A program made the translations under genes and the position numbers. A stretch of DNA of 64,000 nt, from positions 186,001 to 250,000 of the forward strand of contig OZ025648.1 of assembly GCA_964019335.1 (NCBI GenBank). Direction: 5' to 3'. The notes beneath the pieces were generated by a model. That model had not been told where the DNA came from. It worked only from the letters and a program-made list of their open reading frames with translations, and searched no databases. This document shows, piece after piece, positions 10,096 to 22,554 of this stretch (position 1 is its first letter; each line of letters begins with the position of its first letter). The stretch comes from Diplonema japonicum. Taxonomy: Eukaryota > Euglenozoa > Diplonemea > Diplonemida > Diplonemidae.

Positions 10096-10736
10096 GCACT
10101 ACCGTTTGTCTGCCTTTTAAATATTTCCACCATCCATTTTTTTTAATTATTATTTTTTTTTTTTTCCCGTGTTGAAGGAAGGGATGGCTCTCTTGAAGGG
10201 TGGGGGGTGAGGGTGGGGGTCTTTTGATTCACACACCACTCAGATCTCACACAACAATTCGAAGAGATGAAGGGGAGGCACCACGTCGGCATGTACATAG
10301 TATGGGCAGCAGCACCGTGTGTCCGCCCTTTCGCTCCATTCCATCACAAGCCTCGACCGCAACCTACACAACGAGAGGAGGGTGTCAAGTGGCCAAGCTC
10401 TGAAAGGTGGATAAAAAGGGGTATTACACAAAAAAGAAATGCCTTACATTCTCCCATAGCAAAGGTCTTATGTATCAGAGAGCATCAAGAAAAAAAAAGA
10501 AGTGGGAGGGGAGGGGGGGTTATATTTTTCTTGCATACCATTTCGCTCTCCTCCAGTTCACGTTTTGCTTCATTGGCATTACTGCCAGTGGTTGTCATGT
10601 TCCTTCTTTTTTTTGCTTTTTTTAAAACAAATATGTGTATGTTTTTTTTTTTTCTCTTCCTCCAGCCTCCCCCCTCCTGTAGATTTTCTTTTTTTTTAAA
10701 CTCCTCTTAAAGCACGACGCAGAAAACAAATGTAAA
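10096..10736. other. Intergenic, no gene seen
   Basis: Poly-T and poly-A runs flank a 200-nt block of normal complexity (about 10210-10430) that is open in two frames for 60-odd codons. No domain or composition supports a protein there. A TATTTAAAAGG motif and a GGCAG acceptor-like site at 10110-10111 lie just upstream of the RNA triphosphatase start. Confidence 0.5.
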
Positions 10737-10872
10737 TAAAATAAGAAGAAAAGAAAAAAAAAGGTTCTAAACAGGAAGCAGGTTGCAGTTTCTTTGCACC
10801 CTTCGACTTAATGGATGCTTTTTTTTTTTTTTTTTTTCGCTTTTTTTTTTTTTTTCTTTTTTCTTTTTTTTT

Positions 10873-10910
10873 CAGTGAGCACCCCCATGCACACTGAAAT
10901 TTTATCGAGT
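10873..10910 (-). repeat. Dispersed hairpin repeat, copy B (tubulin 3' flank)
   Basis: Same core as copy A but on the minus strand, about 275 nt past the alpha-tubulin stop, so it would lie in the 3' UTR of the message. The loop is TGGGGG. Poly-A tracts lie on both sides. Confidence 0.75.
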
Positions 10911-11185
10911 TTTTTTTTTTTTTTCTCTTGATAACAGTAAACAGTGATTTGGTTGGGAAGACAACGGGCGAAGCTCTTCAGCAAGCACAACAAGGAAGTG
11001 CCTCTGGCAAGCACAAATGGAGGAAGAAAAGAAAAAAGAAAAAGAAAACCCGGTGGTGAGAGGGGGTGGGGGAAACACAACGTGCTACTATCTTATCACA
11101 GTGGGGAGAAGACGGGCTTACAAGTGGAATAATAATAAGTGGGATAGGGTAAAAAGAGAAGAAGGGGGTCTGAGGACACACCGCC

Positions 11186-13372
<2,187 letters not shown>

Positions 13373-16300
13373 TCATACCTCCCACTCTGTTTGAAGCCGT
13401 TGTAGCACCACAGGTGTTTGCGCCACGGTTCCGTCCAGCGATGCAGGGGCTATCGTTTGCCCCCAGTCGTCCATGAGAGCTCTTTTATTGATTCCCACAA
13501 GCAAATCCTGAAGAAGGGAAGTCACACTAGACAGCGAAGGTTCCTTAACCTGGCAGCTGTCAATGACCTCAATTGGTATAAGGTAATGCATGCAGGTGGG
13601 TGTCGTCGGGGACAGCCGGCTCTGCAGCTGCTCTATCATCTGTGCTTCCCACTGCACAGAGCAAATCTTCAACTGCGCCTCGTACTGGATACCAATGACA
13701 GCAATGAGAATGTTCATCAACATGAAGTTAGCGGTCACCAGGCACGTCACAAACAACATGACTCCCACGACAGAGGTGTGGGCGGTGAAGCTCTCGACTT
13801 CGAAATCCCCGAACACCATTCTGAAGAAGGACAGCCCGGAGCCTGTCAGGCTGCTGAAGTCTTCAATGTTGTTCCCCAACGTGAAGTGAAGCCCCAGCGA
13901 CAGCGAGAAGCTGATGACCATAAAGAGCATCATGAAGGTCAGGATGTCTGCATGCACGGCAGTGCTGATAATAGCATTGACGGCTGGCCCAGCCACGGGG
14001 AGCATCGCAATGTACTTCAACAGCTTCCCCCACGCAATAACCACAAGCAAGCCTAGCACGTCACGTAGGTTACGTGTCCTTGCACACAGTTCTGCAAACG
14101 AAATGAACCTGCCGTCGCTGGGCTCTGTAGTGGCTGCCCACACCCCGCTCATGCCGTGCACGCACCACATGTCGTAGATAGCCATCGCCAGCATCGCAAT
14201 GACCAGAAAGTCCGCTGCATTCCACGCTCGCAAGACGTGCTCGGTTCCTTTCCTCACCCACACCCCTGCCTGTTGTATCTTTGTTAGTTTCCCTCTCTGC
14301 AGCAAGTCCCCCATTTCCTCCCTCCACTTCGGCACGCTCACCCGTACGTCGTTCACCTCGTCGATCAGCAGCACAACCACGCTGCATAGCAAGCCTAGTA
14401 CAAGAACATTCTTCTCAGAGGACCACTGCTCGATCGATACCAGTTGCAGTGTGTACAGGAGTTCGCCACTTGCTGAGATTTCGAACAACAAGTTGCAGGT
14501 GATGAAACGTCCGGTGTTCTTTTTAAAGAACGTCAGGTCGGTGAAGACCGCGCGCGTCGCATCGCTGATCCACCCCATGTCGCGGAGGGAACTGATGCTG
14601 GCCCTGGCTTTTTCCGAGTCGTGGCTGGGCAGCAGGGTGCTGTACCCTCCCTGCCCGTAGCTCTTCGTTAGCTGTGGGTCCAGCGTTGCGGGTTCTCCGT
14701 GGGGCTCCCAGTCCCATCGCATATTTCCTAGATCAAATGCCTCTCGGTCCTCGTCCCTTAATCGGAACGGGCCGTAACACATCTCGGTGCCGCAGGGCTT
14801 TTCCTTCACACGTACCTGCCGCAGCCGTATCCCACCCACAACGTCCAGCCCTTCGCTTAGTATGGCCTCGTCGATGACACTCATGAGGACCAGGTCGCAC
14901 CACTCCCACAGTTCGGGTATGGTGCTGAGGTGCTTGATATCCGGCAGCGACGACTCCTTCACGTCGTTCAGGGACTCGATGCCCTCCATCCTGTCCCGCA
15001 GGGACTTCGTCGAGAGGAAGTCATGTGCCGCAAAGTGCGTCGAGAAGGTGGACGCTGACAGCGTGACGACTGCCAAGAAAACTAGATACATCAAGAAGCC
15101 AGGAAGACAGGTTTGGACAGCGACCGACCGAAGGGGCTTATGAGCACTTTGGGAGAGAAGCTGGAGCTGATCGTTCACAGCTTTGCGTGCCTTTGAGCAC
15201 CTGCGGTGATTGCTGCGCTCGATCACAGGTAGCTGGAGAATCTTGTCTTCTGGGATGGGCATATCCCCTTTCTGCACACAGTCGTCGTAGTCCATTAGAA
15301 GCCGTATAGCAGAGCTCAACGCCTTGCTGTCCACGCTGGCGCCGGTGTTTATCAACTCGGAGGAGCACTTAATGTGGCACCTGCTTGCAGCCGCCTCCAA
15401 GGCACTCATCCCATTGTCGTCTTCGTAGTTGACGACGACCTGTGCTTTTGCCTCGTTGCGATTCTTCATGTCTTCCAGCATCATTTCCAAGCAGCATGTG
15501 GCGTTCGCTATGCATGCAAGGTGCACAGGGGTCCGTCCTAAACAGTCCCTGCTCTCCACGTCCTGGTGGGCCTCATCAAGTAGCACGGCGACCTTCCCGG
15601 GTTTGTTGAGAAACGAGGCAAAATGCAGAGGCGTCCACCCGTCTTCCACCTTCACCTCTCGCCCTAGACTATCCTTTGTGATGATCAGTGTGCACAGCTC
15701 GCGGCTTGGGTCCTCGTCGCAGGCCAGGTGCTGCGCTCGCACTGCGTCCATGAGCCACGTCATTCCGTCGCAGTTCTTGTTGATGCCTGTGCGAGAAACA
15801 TTGACATGCACCAGTGACGACTGGGACCGCATGAGCAAGGATAGGTACTGTATGGCCTGTGTGGGCAGTTCTGTTCCTTGAAACTCCAACTTCCTCAAGT
15901 TCGTGCATGAAGCCAGTTCTGATAAGATCATTTCCCAAGACTGTGTGATGCCTTTACACCGTGCGAAGCACACGGACGTCAGGCTCCTGATGCCTCCCAG
16001 CTCTCTAGCAAGATGCCTCGCCCCGTCGTCATCGAACTGCGTTCCTTCAAATGACAGTTCTCTCAGATGCTTCATCGAGGCCACTTTGCCCGCAAAAACC
16101 TCGGCGACATTGGACAACACCTTCCCGTCGATGAAGCTGAAGTGGGTGATGCCGCTCTGCGAGATTTCTTCTTTTAAGAGGAGCAAATCGGCATTAGTGA
16201 GGTCGGCCTTGGAGATGGTAAGGGACGTGAGGCGGTTGCACCGCATGGCGTCCATCACACCGCACTCAAGGGCGTAGGTGAATTGATCGCCGATTTCTAA

Positions 16301-17428
16301 CACCATCGATGTAGAGCTGGCTGCATTGGAGATGGCGTGCTCGATGCCCTCCCGCAGTGCTGCCTGCGCGGGACGTGGCGTGAGGGCCGACAGTGAAATC
16401 CTCCTTATCACATCGATGGACTGCGAGTGCCTTCGCAAAAACCCCAGGTTCCCAATCTCGTAGTTAGGTGTTTCTGGCACGCAAGGGTGTCCCTCGTGCT
16501 CGTTGCGCGCCATGAACGAGTCCGGGTCACCATCTGACTCGATAAGCTCCTTTTCGTTTTCCAAGTTCTCGTCCAGGCAGCTCTTTTGAACGTCGAGCCT
16601 GAGCTCTTGCACCTGCATCTCGCACATCAACATAGTCCTGTAATGTCTCTCCTCTGCGTGGACGTCACTCCGCTCGTTTTCTTCTTGCGCTTTGCAGCCT
16701 TGTTTTTTGTAGACACCGATACTGTCCATCAGGGTCGCCTTCTCCCCTTCTAAGGTTGTCTTCTCACCTTCAAGGGTCGCCTTCTTGCTTTCAAGAGTCG
16801 CCTTCTCGCCTTTAAGGGTTGCCTTCTCGTCCTCGCCTTTTGTGAGTTCTGTCCTGGCGTCTTGGAGCTCTCGTTTCACGGTTTCGATTTCACGTTCGAC
16901 TTCGTGTTGCTTTTCTTGGCTTCGTTCGCAATTTTGTTGGAGTTCGGTGATCTTTCTGGTGGACTCGTCCAGCTGCTGTTGTAACGTATCTTCACGGATG
17001 ACCATGTCCTGCTGGAGACGTCGTGTCGAGATCCCTGACTGTTGGATAAGCTGCTGAACACGCATGTCGCACAGGAGTGTGGCACGGTGGTGACGTTCTT
17101 CGATTTCTACCGTTTCGCGTTTTGAAGTCTCTATGTGTGTCTCAGTCAGCTGCACCTCCATTGCTAACCGTGGAGCTTGCGGTCTCGGCTTCTTCAAGAC
17201 AGCAAAGGCAGAAGCCTCTGAACTGATGGGCACCACGCTTCTTCGGTACGGTGAAGCTGGTGATGAAGGAGACGCTCTTGTCTTCACTGATCTCGGCTTC
17301 TCCGTCCTCACTGGTGACGACGGGGACTTCACGCCTAGACCCTTTTTCAGCCCCACACCAGCCGTCTTTTCTATTTTCTTTCTTCCATTGCTTGTACCAG
17401 GCACAGCGGGCTTCCTTTCGCCTGCCAT
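13373..17428 (-). CDS. Polycystin-type cation channel with coiled-coil, LRR and ankyrin regions
   Basis: A single 1351-residue ORF. Residues 1-90 are basic and Ser/Pro-rich. About 95-300 is coiled coil with a tandem LKGEKATLESKKATLEGEK-type heptad repeat. About 390-550 is an RI/GALA-like leucine-rich repeat array (LRELSFEGTQFDDDGARHLA). About 590-710 holds three ankyrin repeats (DGWTPLHFAS, LGRTPVHLAC, GMSALEAAAS). The rest is a PKD2 channel: TM1 near 775, an extracellular polycystin domain with RLRQVRV, paired Cys and DATRAVFTDLTFF, then further TM helices and a pore region near 1190-1205 (GSGLSFFRMVFGDFE). Polycystins are calcium-permeable, often flagellar channels; the N-terminal scaffold is not the usual family layout. 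The stop precedes poly-pyrimidine sequence. A GACAG acceptor-like site is at 17439-17440. Confidence 0.88.
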   Translation of the reverse strand: MAGERKPAVPGTSNGRKKIEKTAGVGLKKGLGVKSPSSPVRTEKPRSVKTRASPSSPASPYRRSVVPISSEASAFAVLKKPRPQAPRLAMEVQLTETHIETSKRETVEIEERHHRATLLCDMRVQQLIQQSGISTRRLQQDMVIREDTLQQQLDESTRKITELQQNCERSQEKQHEVEREIETVKRELQDARTELTKGEDEKATLKGEKATLESKKATLEGEKTTLEGEKATLMDSIGVYKKQGCKAQEENERSDVHAEERHYRTMLMCEMQVQELRLDVQKSCLDENLENEKELIESDGDPDSFMARNEHEGHPCVPETPNYEIGNLGFLRRHSQSIDVIRRISLSALTPRPAQAALREGIEHAISNAASSTSMVLEIGDQFTYALECGVMDAMRCNRLTSLTISKADLTNADLLLLKEEISQSGITHFSFIDGKVLSNVAEVFAGKVASMKHLRELSFEGTQFDDDGARHLARELGGIRSLTSVCFARCKGITQSWEMILSELASCTNLRKLEFQGTELPTQAIQYLSLLMRSQSSLVHVNVSRTGINKNCDGMTWLMDAVRAQHLACDEDPSRELCTLIITKDSLGREVKVEDGWTPLHFASFLNKPGKVAVLLDEAHQDVESRDCLGRTPVHLACIANATCCLEMMLEDMKNRNEAKAQVVVNYEDDNGMSALEAAASRCHIKCSSELINTGASVDSKALSSAIRLLMDYDDCVQKGDMPIPEDKILQLPVIERSNHRRCSKARKAVNDQLQLLSQSAHKPLRSVAVQTCLPGFLMYLVFLAVVTLSASTFSTHFAAHDFLSTKSLRDRMEGIESLNDVKESSLPDIKHLSTIPELWEWCDLVLMSVIDEAILSEGLDVVGGIRLRQVRVKEKPCGTEMCYGPFRLRDEDREAFDLGNMRWDWEPHGEPATLDPQLTKSYGQGGYSTLLPSHDSEKARASISSLRDMGWISDATRAVFTDLTFFKKNTGRFITCNLLFEISASGELLYTLQLVSIEQWSSEKNVLVLGLLCSVVVLLIDEVNDVRVSVPKWREEMGDLLQRGKLTKIQQAGVWVRKGTEHVLRAWNAADFLVIAMLAMAIYDMWCVHGMSGVWAATTEPSDGRFISFAELCARTRNLRDVLGLLVVIAWGKLLKYIAMLPVAGPAVNAIISTAVHADILTFMMLFMVISFSLSLGLHFTLGNNIEDFSSLTGSGLSFFRMVFGDFEVESFTAHTSVVGVMLFVTCLVTANFMLMNILIAVIGIQYEAQLKICSVQWEAQMIEQLQSRLSPTTPTCMHYLIPIEVIDSCQVKEPSLSSVTSLLQDLLVGINKRALMDDWGQTIAPASLDGTVAQTPVVLQRLQTEWEV

Positions 17429-18021
17429 CGTGTCGAGGCTGTCACATGTGTGGGACTGCTGTTGATTGACTTTGTTGAATCAAAAAAGAAACAAGAAAAG
17501 GGGAAAGGGGTTATTAGAGAGAATGAGTAAAGGCCGAATAGGGGAAGCCGGAGGATATCTTAGGTATTACTTTAGGAAATGACGGAGATATAAAAAAGGG
17601 TGGGGGGGGGGGGGGGGAAGAAGTGTTGGTCAACTGGGGAAAAGTTGAGGAAAGGAAGGATTTTGGTTTTACCTCGTTGCTTTTCTTTTTCTTCTTCTTT
17701 TCCCCTCTCCCCCCTTTCCTTTTCTTTTTCTCCCTCCCCATATGCATGGTATCGAATGTAACAAACAAAAGAAAACATAAGAGAAGCCTGGTGTTAATGC
17801 CAAGCTTGACCCTTTCTCCCCCCCCCCCCCCCCCCTCCTCCCCTCTCTCCTCTATTCTTCCTCCTTTTCTTCTCCCACGCACTCCCTACCCCATTCTTTT
17901 GAAAAAAAAACTTTCTTGCTTCGTTCAGGATATTAAATCGGAGAAGGTTCTTTTAGGGAAAGCCACGGGAAAAAAGAAACTAAAAAAAAAAAAAGGGAAC
18001 CCCACACTTTTCTTTTTATTA
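17429..18021. other. Intergenic, no gene seen
   Basis: Contains a poly-G run near 17591, a polypyrimidine tract at 17680-17745 and a poly-C run near 17818, arranged almost symmetrically. No supported ORF. Confidence 0.6.
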
Positions 18022-19413
18022 TTATTCGCTTTTGATAAGCCAGTCCTTCCTCGGTATGCTGCCGATGTAATGGATTTGCTGTTTGCCAAACACCATGTAC
18101 CAGATCAGACCGAGCATGGACGAGCAGGCTACTAGAGTGTAGAAGCCGTCAGTCCCGTTGATGGTAAGGGAGTCGCAGACCTTGAGGGAGAAGGTGATGA
18201 CCCACAGGGTCCCGAGGTTTGCTGCCGTGTTGAGCACTGTCATGTACGAACCGCCAAGGCTCGAGTCGGATATTCTCGCGAAGAAGCACATTTGCGATGT
18301 GAACATGATGGTCATGAGAACGTTTTCACAAATCGCCACCAAGACCACGCTGGTGTAGAACAGCGCAGGGGAGGTAGCGGCTGCACCAGTTGACGACCAC
18401 AGCACAACGGCCAGTGTCGGAATGCCGAGAAGAACCCTCGGGGTGTAAACATGGCTTGCTGCATCAAACGGCCGCTTCCCCGTTGTCCATTTCGCACACA
18501 AGATTGGTGTGGCAATGTTGACCGGAACGATGCACGTGCTGAGCAGCGCAAGCGTTTCCTTCGGTACGTTGTTCTCCTGCAGTTTCAGCGACGCAACGCT
18601 CGCCACGCCGAAAGGGATCTTCCACACCATGAGGACCTTCAACAGTTCCCACAGCAACGGGCTACGTATGATGCTGTACAAACCTTTGTAGGAGTCGGCT
18701 ATCGACTCTGTCTCGCCACGCGAAGTTTCGGACTTGAAAATCATGATGAGCACCGTCACGGCAAAGAACCCAAGCCCGCTGATCACGCAGAACTGAGACA
18801 GCGTCACCAAACCATAGCTATTGAGAGACAGGTAACCTGTTAAACTGATGAAGAATCCCAGCGTTTGTCCGACACTGTTGCACACCGACCCGTAGCTGAC
18901 GTTCTTGTCAGAAAGCATGGTGAGCGCCCAGCCGTCGACCGCGATGTCTTGTGTGGCGCATAAGAAGTACAGAAACACGAAAGTCAGTGTCAGAGAAGAA
19001 ACATCTAGCTCCTCGACCCACTGCCCGATAGGTGCAAAGATTAGTACCAACGCAATGAGAATCTGACACGGGACAAGCCAGGTCTTACGCCGTCCGATGG
19101 ATTTCACATAGATCGCATCCACAATGGGTGCCCACAGAAGTTTTATTGAGTAGGGTATGCTGGTCGCGGTGAAGGTGCCGATGTCGCTGAGGGGCACGCC
19201 CCTGTCCTTTAAGATCATTGGTATCGCGCCGGCCAACCCCATCGGTATGCCTTGCAGAACGTACAACACCATCAATATCGCCAACCCGTTAAAGTCCTCC
19301 TTAATGTCCCTCCACATGTCCCCACCTTTCTCTTCCCCCGCCGGCATCGGCGGCGAAGCTGCTTCTTCGTCTATTAACGTTTTTGCTTTTTTAGATGGCC
19401 TTTCCGTAGCCAT
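18022..19413 (-). CDS. Acetyl-CoA transporter, SLC33A1/AT-1 family
   Basis: A 463-residue major-facilitator-type protein with about 11-12 membrane helices after an 80-residue hydrophilic N-terminus. Family hallmarks are visible: the first helix LAILMVLYVLQGIPMGLAGA, the loop SIPYSIKLLWAPIVDAIYVK, GRRKTWLVPCQ, and the TQDIAVDGWALTMLS segment followed by SVGQTLGFF. SLC33A1 proteins carry acetyl-CoA from the cytosol into the ER/Golgi lumen for protein and glycan acetylation. The start MATERPSKK at 19413 is chosen because the longer frame to 19647 reads through poly-A/poly-G leader sequence. The length is slightly shorter than the animal proteins. Intronless. Confidence 0.88.
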   Translation of the reverse strand: MATERPSKKAKTLIDEEAASPPMPAGEEKGGDMWRDIKEDFNGLAILMVLYVLQGIPMGLAGAIPMILKDRGVPLSDIGTFTATSIPYSIKLLWAPIVDAIYVKSIGRRKTWLVPCQILIALVLIFAPIGQWVEELDVSSLTLTFVFLYFLCATQDIAVDGWALTMLSDKNVSYGSVCNSVGQTLGFFISLTGYLSLNSYGLVTLSQFCVISGLGFFAVTVLIMIFKSETSRGETESIADSYKGLYSIIRSPLLWELLKVLMVWKIPFGVASVASLKLQENNVPKETLALLSTCIVPVNIATPILCAKWTTGKRPFDAASHVYTPRVLLGIPTLAVVLWSSTGAAATSPALFYTSVVLVAICENVLMTIMFTSQMCFFARISDSSLGGSYMTVLNTAANLGTLWVITFSLKVCDSLTINGTDGFYTLVACSSMLGLIWYMVFGKQQIHYIGSIPRKDWLIKSE

Positions 19414-19674
19414 AATAAGGTGGGCGTTGTGGGAAGGGGGGGGGGGGGGGTCCTTTTGTGTGTGACAACGGGGGGGAGGATGAAATAAACTTACTCCTTC
19501 TTTGTTTTTTTTTTTTTGTTTTTTTTTTTTTTTGGTTGAACTATTGCAAACGCCAACCCTTTTCGTGGGCAGCAAGTTGTTGAATGTCGCGAGAAAAAAG
19601 AAAACCCCCCTCCAAGCACCAAAAAAAAACCATAAAATCGAAACCAACAGCGGAAAGACCGTCCCTGGAAAGGG

Positions 19675-22446
19675 TCACGAGCACAACGAGGCTGTTTGAA
19701 GGTTTCTACAGGGTATCTTTGCAACAGGACAGTTGATAAGCGGGTTGAGATTGTCGGCGAAAGAAGTCGTGATCAAGAGGGAAGCTGGGGGGAGGGGGGC
19801 AGGGCGGGGCGTAGGGATTTCCTTTTTAGGCTTCCAAAGAGAGTGAGTGACCTGCGGGAGGTGGAACGACGCAATGGAGGAAATCCCGTTACGGAGGGAC
19901 CAAGCATCATCGGTTGGGGGGCGGCGTGGGGGCAGGGCGACAGGGGTCTTGACGACAACAGCCTTCTTCTCTCTTCGCGCACCGTGTGATGTGATCACGA
20001 CAGCAGGAGTTCGATCCGTGTTAATGATATGCCTTGCGAGCTGCACACCTGTCATCATCTCATTCGCCTTATACAGCGCCAACGTGCACTCGACGTCAGC
20101 TATGACCTTGTTCTCTTCAGATATTGTGATGTCCTTTGAATTCATGTCAAAAGCACGGCCCATCTCCTTCGCAGTCTTTGACAACGTTTTCCGCAACGTG
20201 CCGAGCTTCTCTCTTTTAGTCTCTAAATGCTGCTTCTGTCTGCTCAGGAACGCTTTGACCTCTGGCGATACCTTCGTCTCCTTCAGCTTCTTCGTCATCC
20301 TGTCCAGCCTCAGCTTGTCAGAAATGGTAATAGACATCAGTTTTCGCTTCAAATTCGCAAGCGCCATCTGTGTATGCAAGAACCTCGAGAAACACACAAG
20401 GCCTTCATTGACCACCCTGCTTACCTGCAACGAGTACGGCAGGCCTTCTTTCTTGTTCACGAGAAAGTTCTCCATGTTCAGCTTGCGCAGGTTGTAGCGT
20501 CTTCTAAACAGTGCCCCGAACTTCAAAAGGTTCGCGTGTAAGTCCTTCGCCTGTCTGTGTGTTTCCTTCTCGAAGATGTCCTTTGAGCCAGAAACGTCCT
20601 GCTGCTTTGGAACAGCCCGGGCAAGCTGTGCCATCAGCTTGGTGACCTGTCCGTTCATGTGGTTCTGCAAAGCCATCTTTTCATGCACGAGCATCTCTTT
20701 CTCCAGTTTTTGCTTGGCCCGCAACTCGTTCAGCTGTTCCTCATATTTGAGCCTGTCGCCGTTTAACACAATATCAAAATCCTTGCGCATGGCCCCCTGC
20801 ACCAACAGCTTAGTCTCCTCCCTCGCCCTTGCTACCGCACCCTCATCGATAACTGGAGCTTTCATCCTGTAGCCGTATTTCTCTAATCGGTAGTAGTACT
20901 TCGCCATGAGGGGGGCGACTCTTATGGGAGCAAGAGACACTACGTACCGTTCCATCAGCAGTTTCTCAGATACCGCTAGCCGTGTCTCAAAGTGCACCTC
21001 CTTCATCTTCAGGATGTTCTGCAGGTTGTAATAGTTTGTTTCTGACTCGAGGATCTTTTCGCTAAGCCGCAAGTTGTCAATCTTAAGGCGTTCAAACTGT
21101 TCCTTCCAGTAAGTGGCACGCTCTTCCAGCTCTTCCAGTTCTTCCACCTTGCCCTCGGGTACAGTGTGCATTGGGGCTTCGTCAATGGTGCGCTGGGCCT
21201 CCTTCAGCTGTCCTTCGCATTCTTCCAGCTGCTCTAGCAAGTCGAGCTTTTCTTCAAGAAAATCTGCCTTCAGCTTCTCCTCAAGATGCGCTAGTTCTTC
21301 TTCTAAAAGCTTCGGGTCGAGTTCCGAAGGAGAAGGATCTGGCCCCTTTGCTCCCAGCCTCTCGTTCTCCGCCTTCAGCTCTGTGATGGTTTCTTCTGCT
21401 TCTTCCATGCATTTCTTTAATCTTTGTATCTCGCTTTTGTACTTTGCTGTCTCTGTGGCACGCATCATGAAGTCCTGTTGATGTGCTACTTCGTCCTCTA
21501 GAGACGCGTCCACCTTGGCCTTTAGTTGTGTGATGATAAGCTGTGCCACGTCTCTGTCTTTCGCCATGTTGGCGACGGCGTCCTTTTGCTGTTTGATCTG
21601 CTTGTTCAAACCTTCGATTTCCTGCTCCCAGTTCCGTTCTGCGATCTCCTCGAACGCTTCCTTCCTGCCTATCTCCACTGCCACGTCGATCTCGCGCTTC
21701 ATGTTGATGACGATGTCCTCCACTTCTTCTTCGCGTATTTCAATCTTCTCTTTCCATTGCCGTGCCTCTTCTTCAACCTGCCATTCAGCGCCTTTGATGA
21801 GCATGTGTTTCTGTTTGCTCCAGTTAGCTTTCGTCTGTGCAAACTCAGCGTAGGCAGCGGCGATTTTTTCATCGGCTTCGGACACGCTGAAACGGAGTTC
21901 TTGGTTCGCCAGTTCGAGGTTGCGAATGCGTTCTTTGTGGTCTTCCTTGATGGACTGGCCTTCAGAGATACGCTTGGCGAGCTTTGTGGCCGTGAAGAGG
22001 GAGTTGTTAATACCATGATTCAGATGCAGCATTTTGTGAAACCGGAAAATCTTGACTTGTTTCGACGGGTCAAAGAAGGGGTTGATGAGGTCCTGGTCCG
22101 TGTTGAGCTGGTTGCGAATCTCTTGGAGCAGCAGCAGCAGATCGCCGACGGGGTCGGCGAGCATGTCGTCCGTGTCCTCCATCGCATCGTCAAACGAAGT
22201 CGCCGTTGAGCTCGACTCAAGATTGCGCTTCGAGTCTTGCTGCAAGTTCTGCGCGACATTGTTCTTGACGACTCTGTTCAGCCCACCCATGTTCTCAAGC
22301 CGTTCCATCATAGAACCCCTTTCATCGCCAATACTGTCAATGCTCAACGTCGAGCTGAGCCGCCGCCTTTCGCCTGTGCTTGTCCTCCGGTAATCCCCCT
22401 CTGATACACGCCGAAAGCTTGTCATTTCCTGCACGTGATGGTACAT
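19675..22446 (-). CDS. Large coiled-coil protein, function unknown
   Basis: A 923-residue ORF that is mostly alpha-helical. After a Ser/Arg-rich N-terminus, residues about 150-500 and 560-720 are coiled coil rich in Glu, Lys, Gln and Leu (for example EDIVINMKREIDVAVEIGRK). A less repetitive helical region at 640-830 includes NLLKFGALFRRRYNLRKLNM and the stretch CTLALYKANEMMTGVQLARH. The last 80 residues are Pro-rich. No motor, kinase or calcium-binding motif is visible. Size and composition would suit a cytoskeletal or axonemal scaffold, which is inference only. A start at the second Met (MTSFRRVSEG) is equally possible. No intron is required. Confidence 0.7.
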   Translation of the reverse strand: MYHHVQEMTSFRRVSEGDYRRTSTGERRRLSSTLSIDSIGDERGSMMERLENMGGLNRVVKNNVAQNLQQDSKRNLESSSTATSFDDAMEDTDDMLADPVGDLLLLLQEIRNQLNTDQDLINPFFDPSKQVKIFRFHKMLHLNHGINNSLFTATKLAKRISEGQSIKEDHKERIRNLELANQELRFSVSEADEKIAAAYAEFAQTKANWSKQKHMLIKGAEWQVEEEARQWKEKIEIREEEVEDIVINMKREIDVAVEIGRKEAFEEIAERNWEQEIEGLNKQIKQQKDAVANMAKDRDVAQLIITQLKAKVDASLEDEVAHQQDFMMRATETAKYKSEIQRLKKCMEEAEETITELKAENERLGAKGPDPSPSELDPKLLEEELAHLEEKLKADFLEEKLDLLEQLEECEGQLKEAQRTIDEAPMHTVPEGKVEELEELEERATYWKEQFERLKIDNLRLSEKILESETNYYNLQNILKMKEVHFETRLAVSEKLLMERYVVSLAPIRVAPLMAKYYYRLEKYGYRMKAPVIDEGAVARAREETKLLVQGAMRKDFDIVLNGDRLKYEEQLNELRAKQKLEKEMLVHEKMALQNHMNGQVTKLMAQLARAVPKQQDVSGSKDIFEKETHRQAKDLHANLLKFGALFRRRYNLRKLNMENFLVNKKEGLPYSLQVSRVVNEGLVCFSRFLHTQMALANLKRKLMSITISDKLRLDRMTKKLKETKVSPEVKAFLSRQKQHLETKREKLGTLRKTLSKTAKEMGRAFDMNSKDITISEENKVIADVECTLALYKANEMMTGVQLARHIINTDRTPAVVITSHGARREKKAVVVKTPVALPPRRPPTDDAWSLRNGISSIASFHLPQVTHSLWKPKKEIPTPRPAPLPPASLLITTSFADNLNPLINCPVAKIPCRNLQTASLCS

Positions 22447-22554
22447 GTGAGAAGTTCAAAAGAAGAAGAAAAAGACAATACAGGTTTTTTTTTTTTTTTT
22501 TTTTTTAGATAGGGGAGTTACAAAGTGGGAGTTTTTTTTTTTTCCTTCTTTTTT

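Noticed and set aside
18022-19647. Longer 541-residue form of the acetyl-CoA transporter
   Set aside because: The extra N-terminus is translated poly-A, poly-G and poly-T leader; MATERPSKK gives a normal hydrophilic N-terminus.
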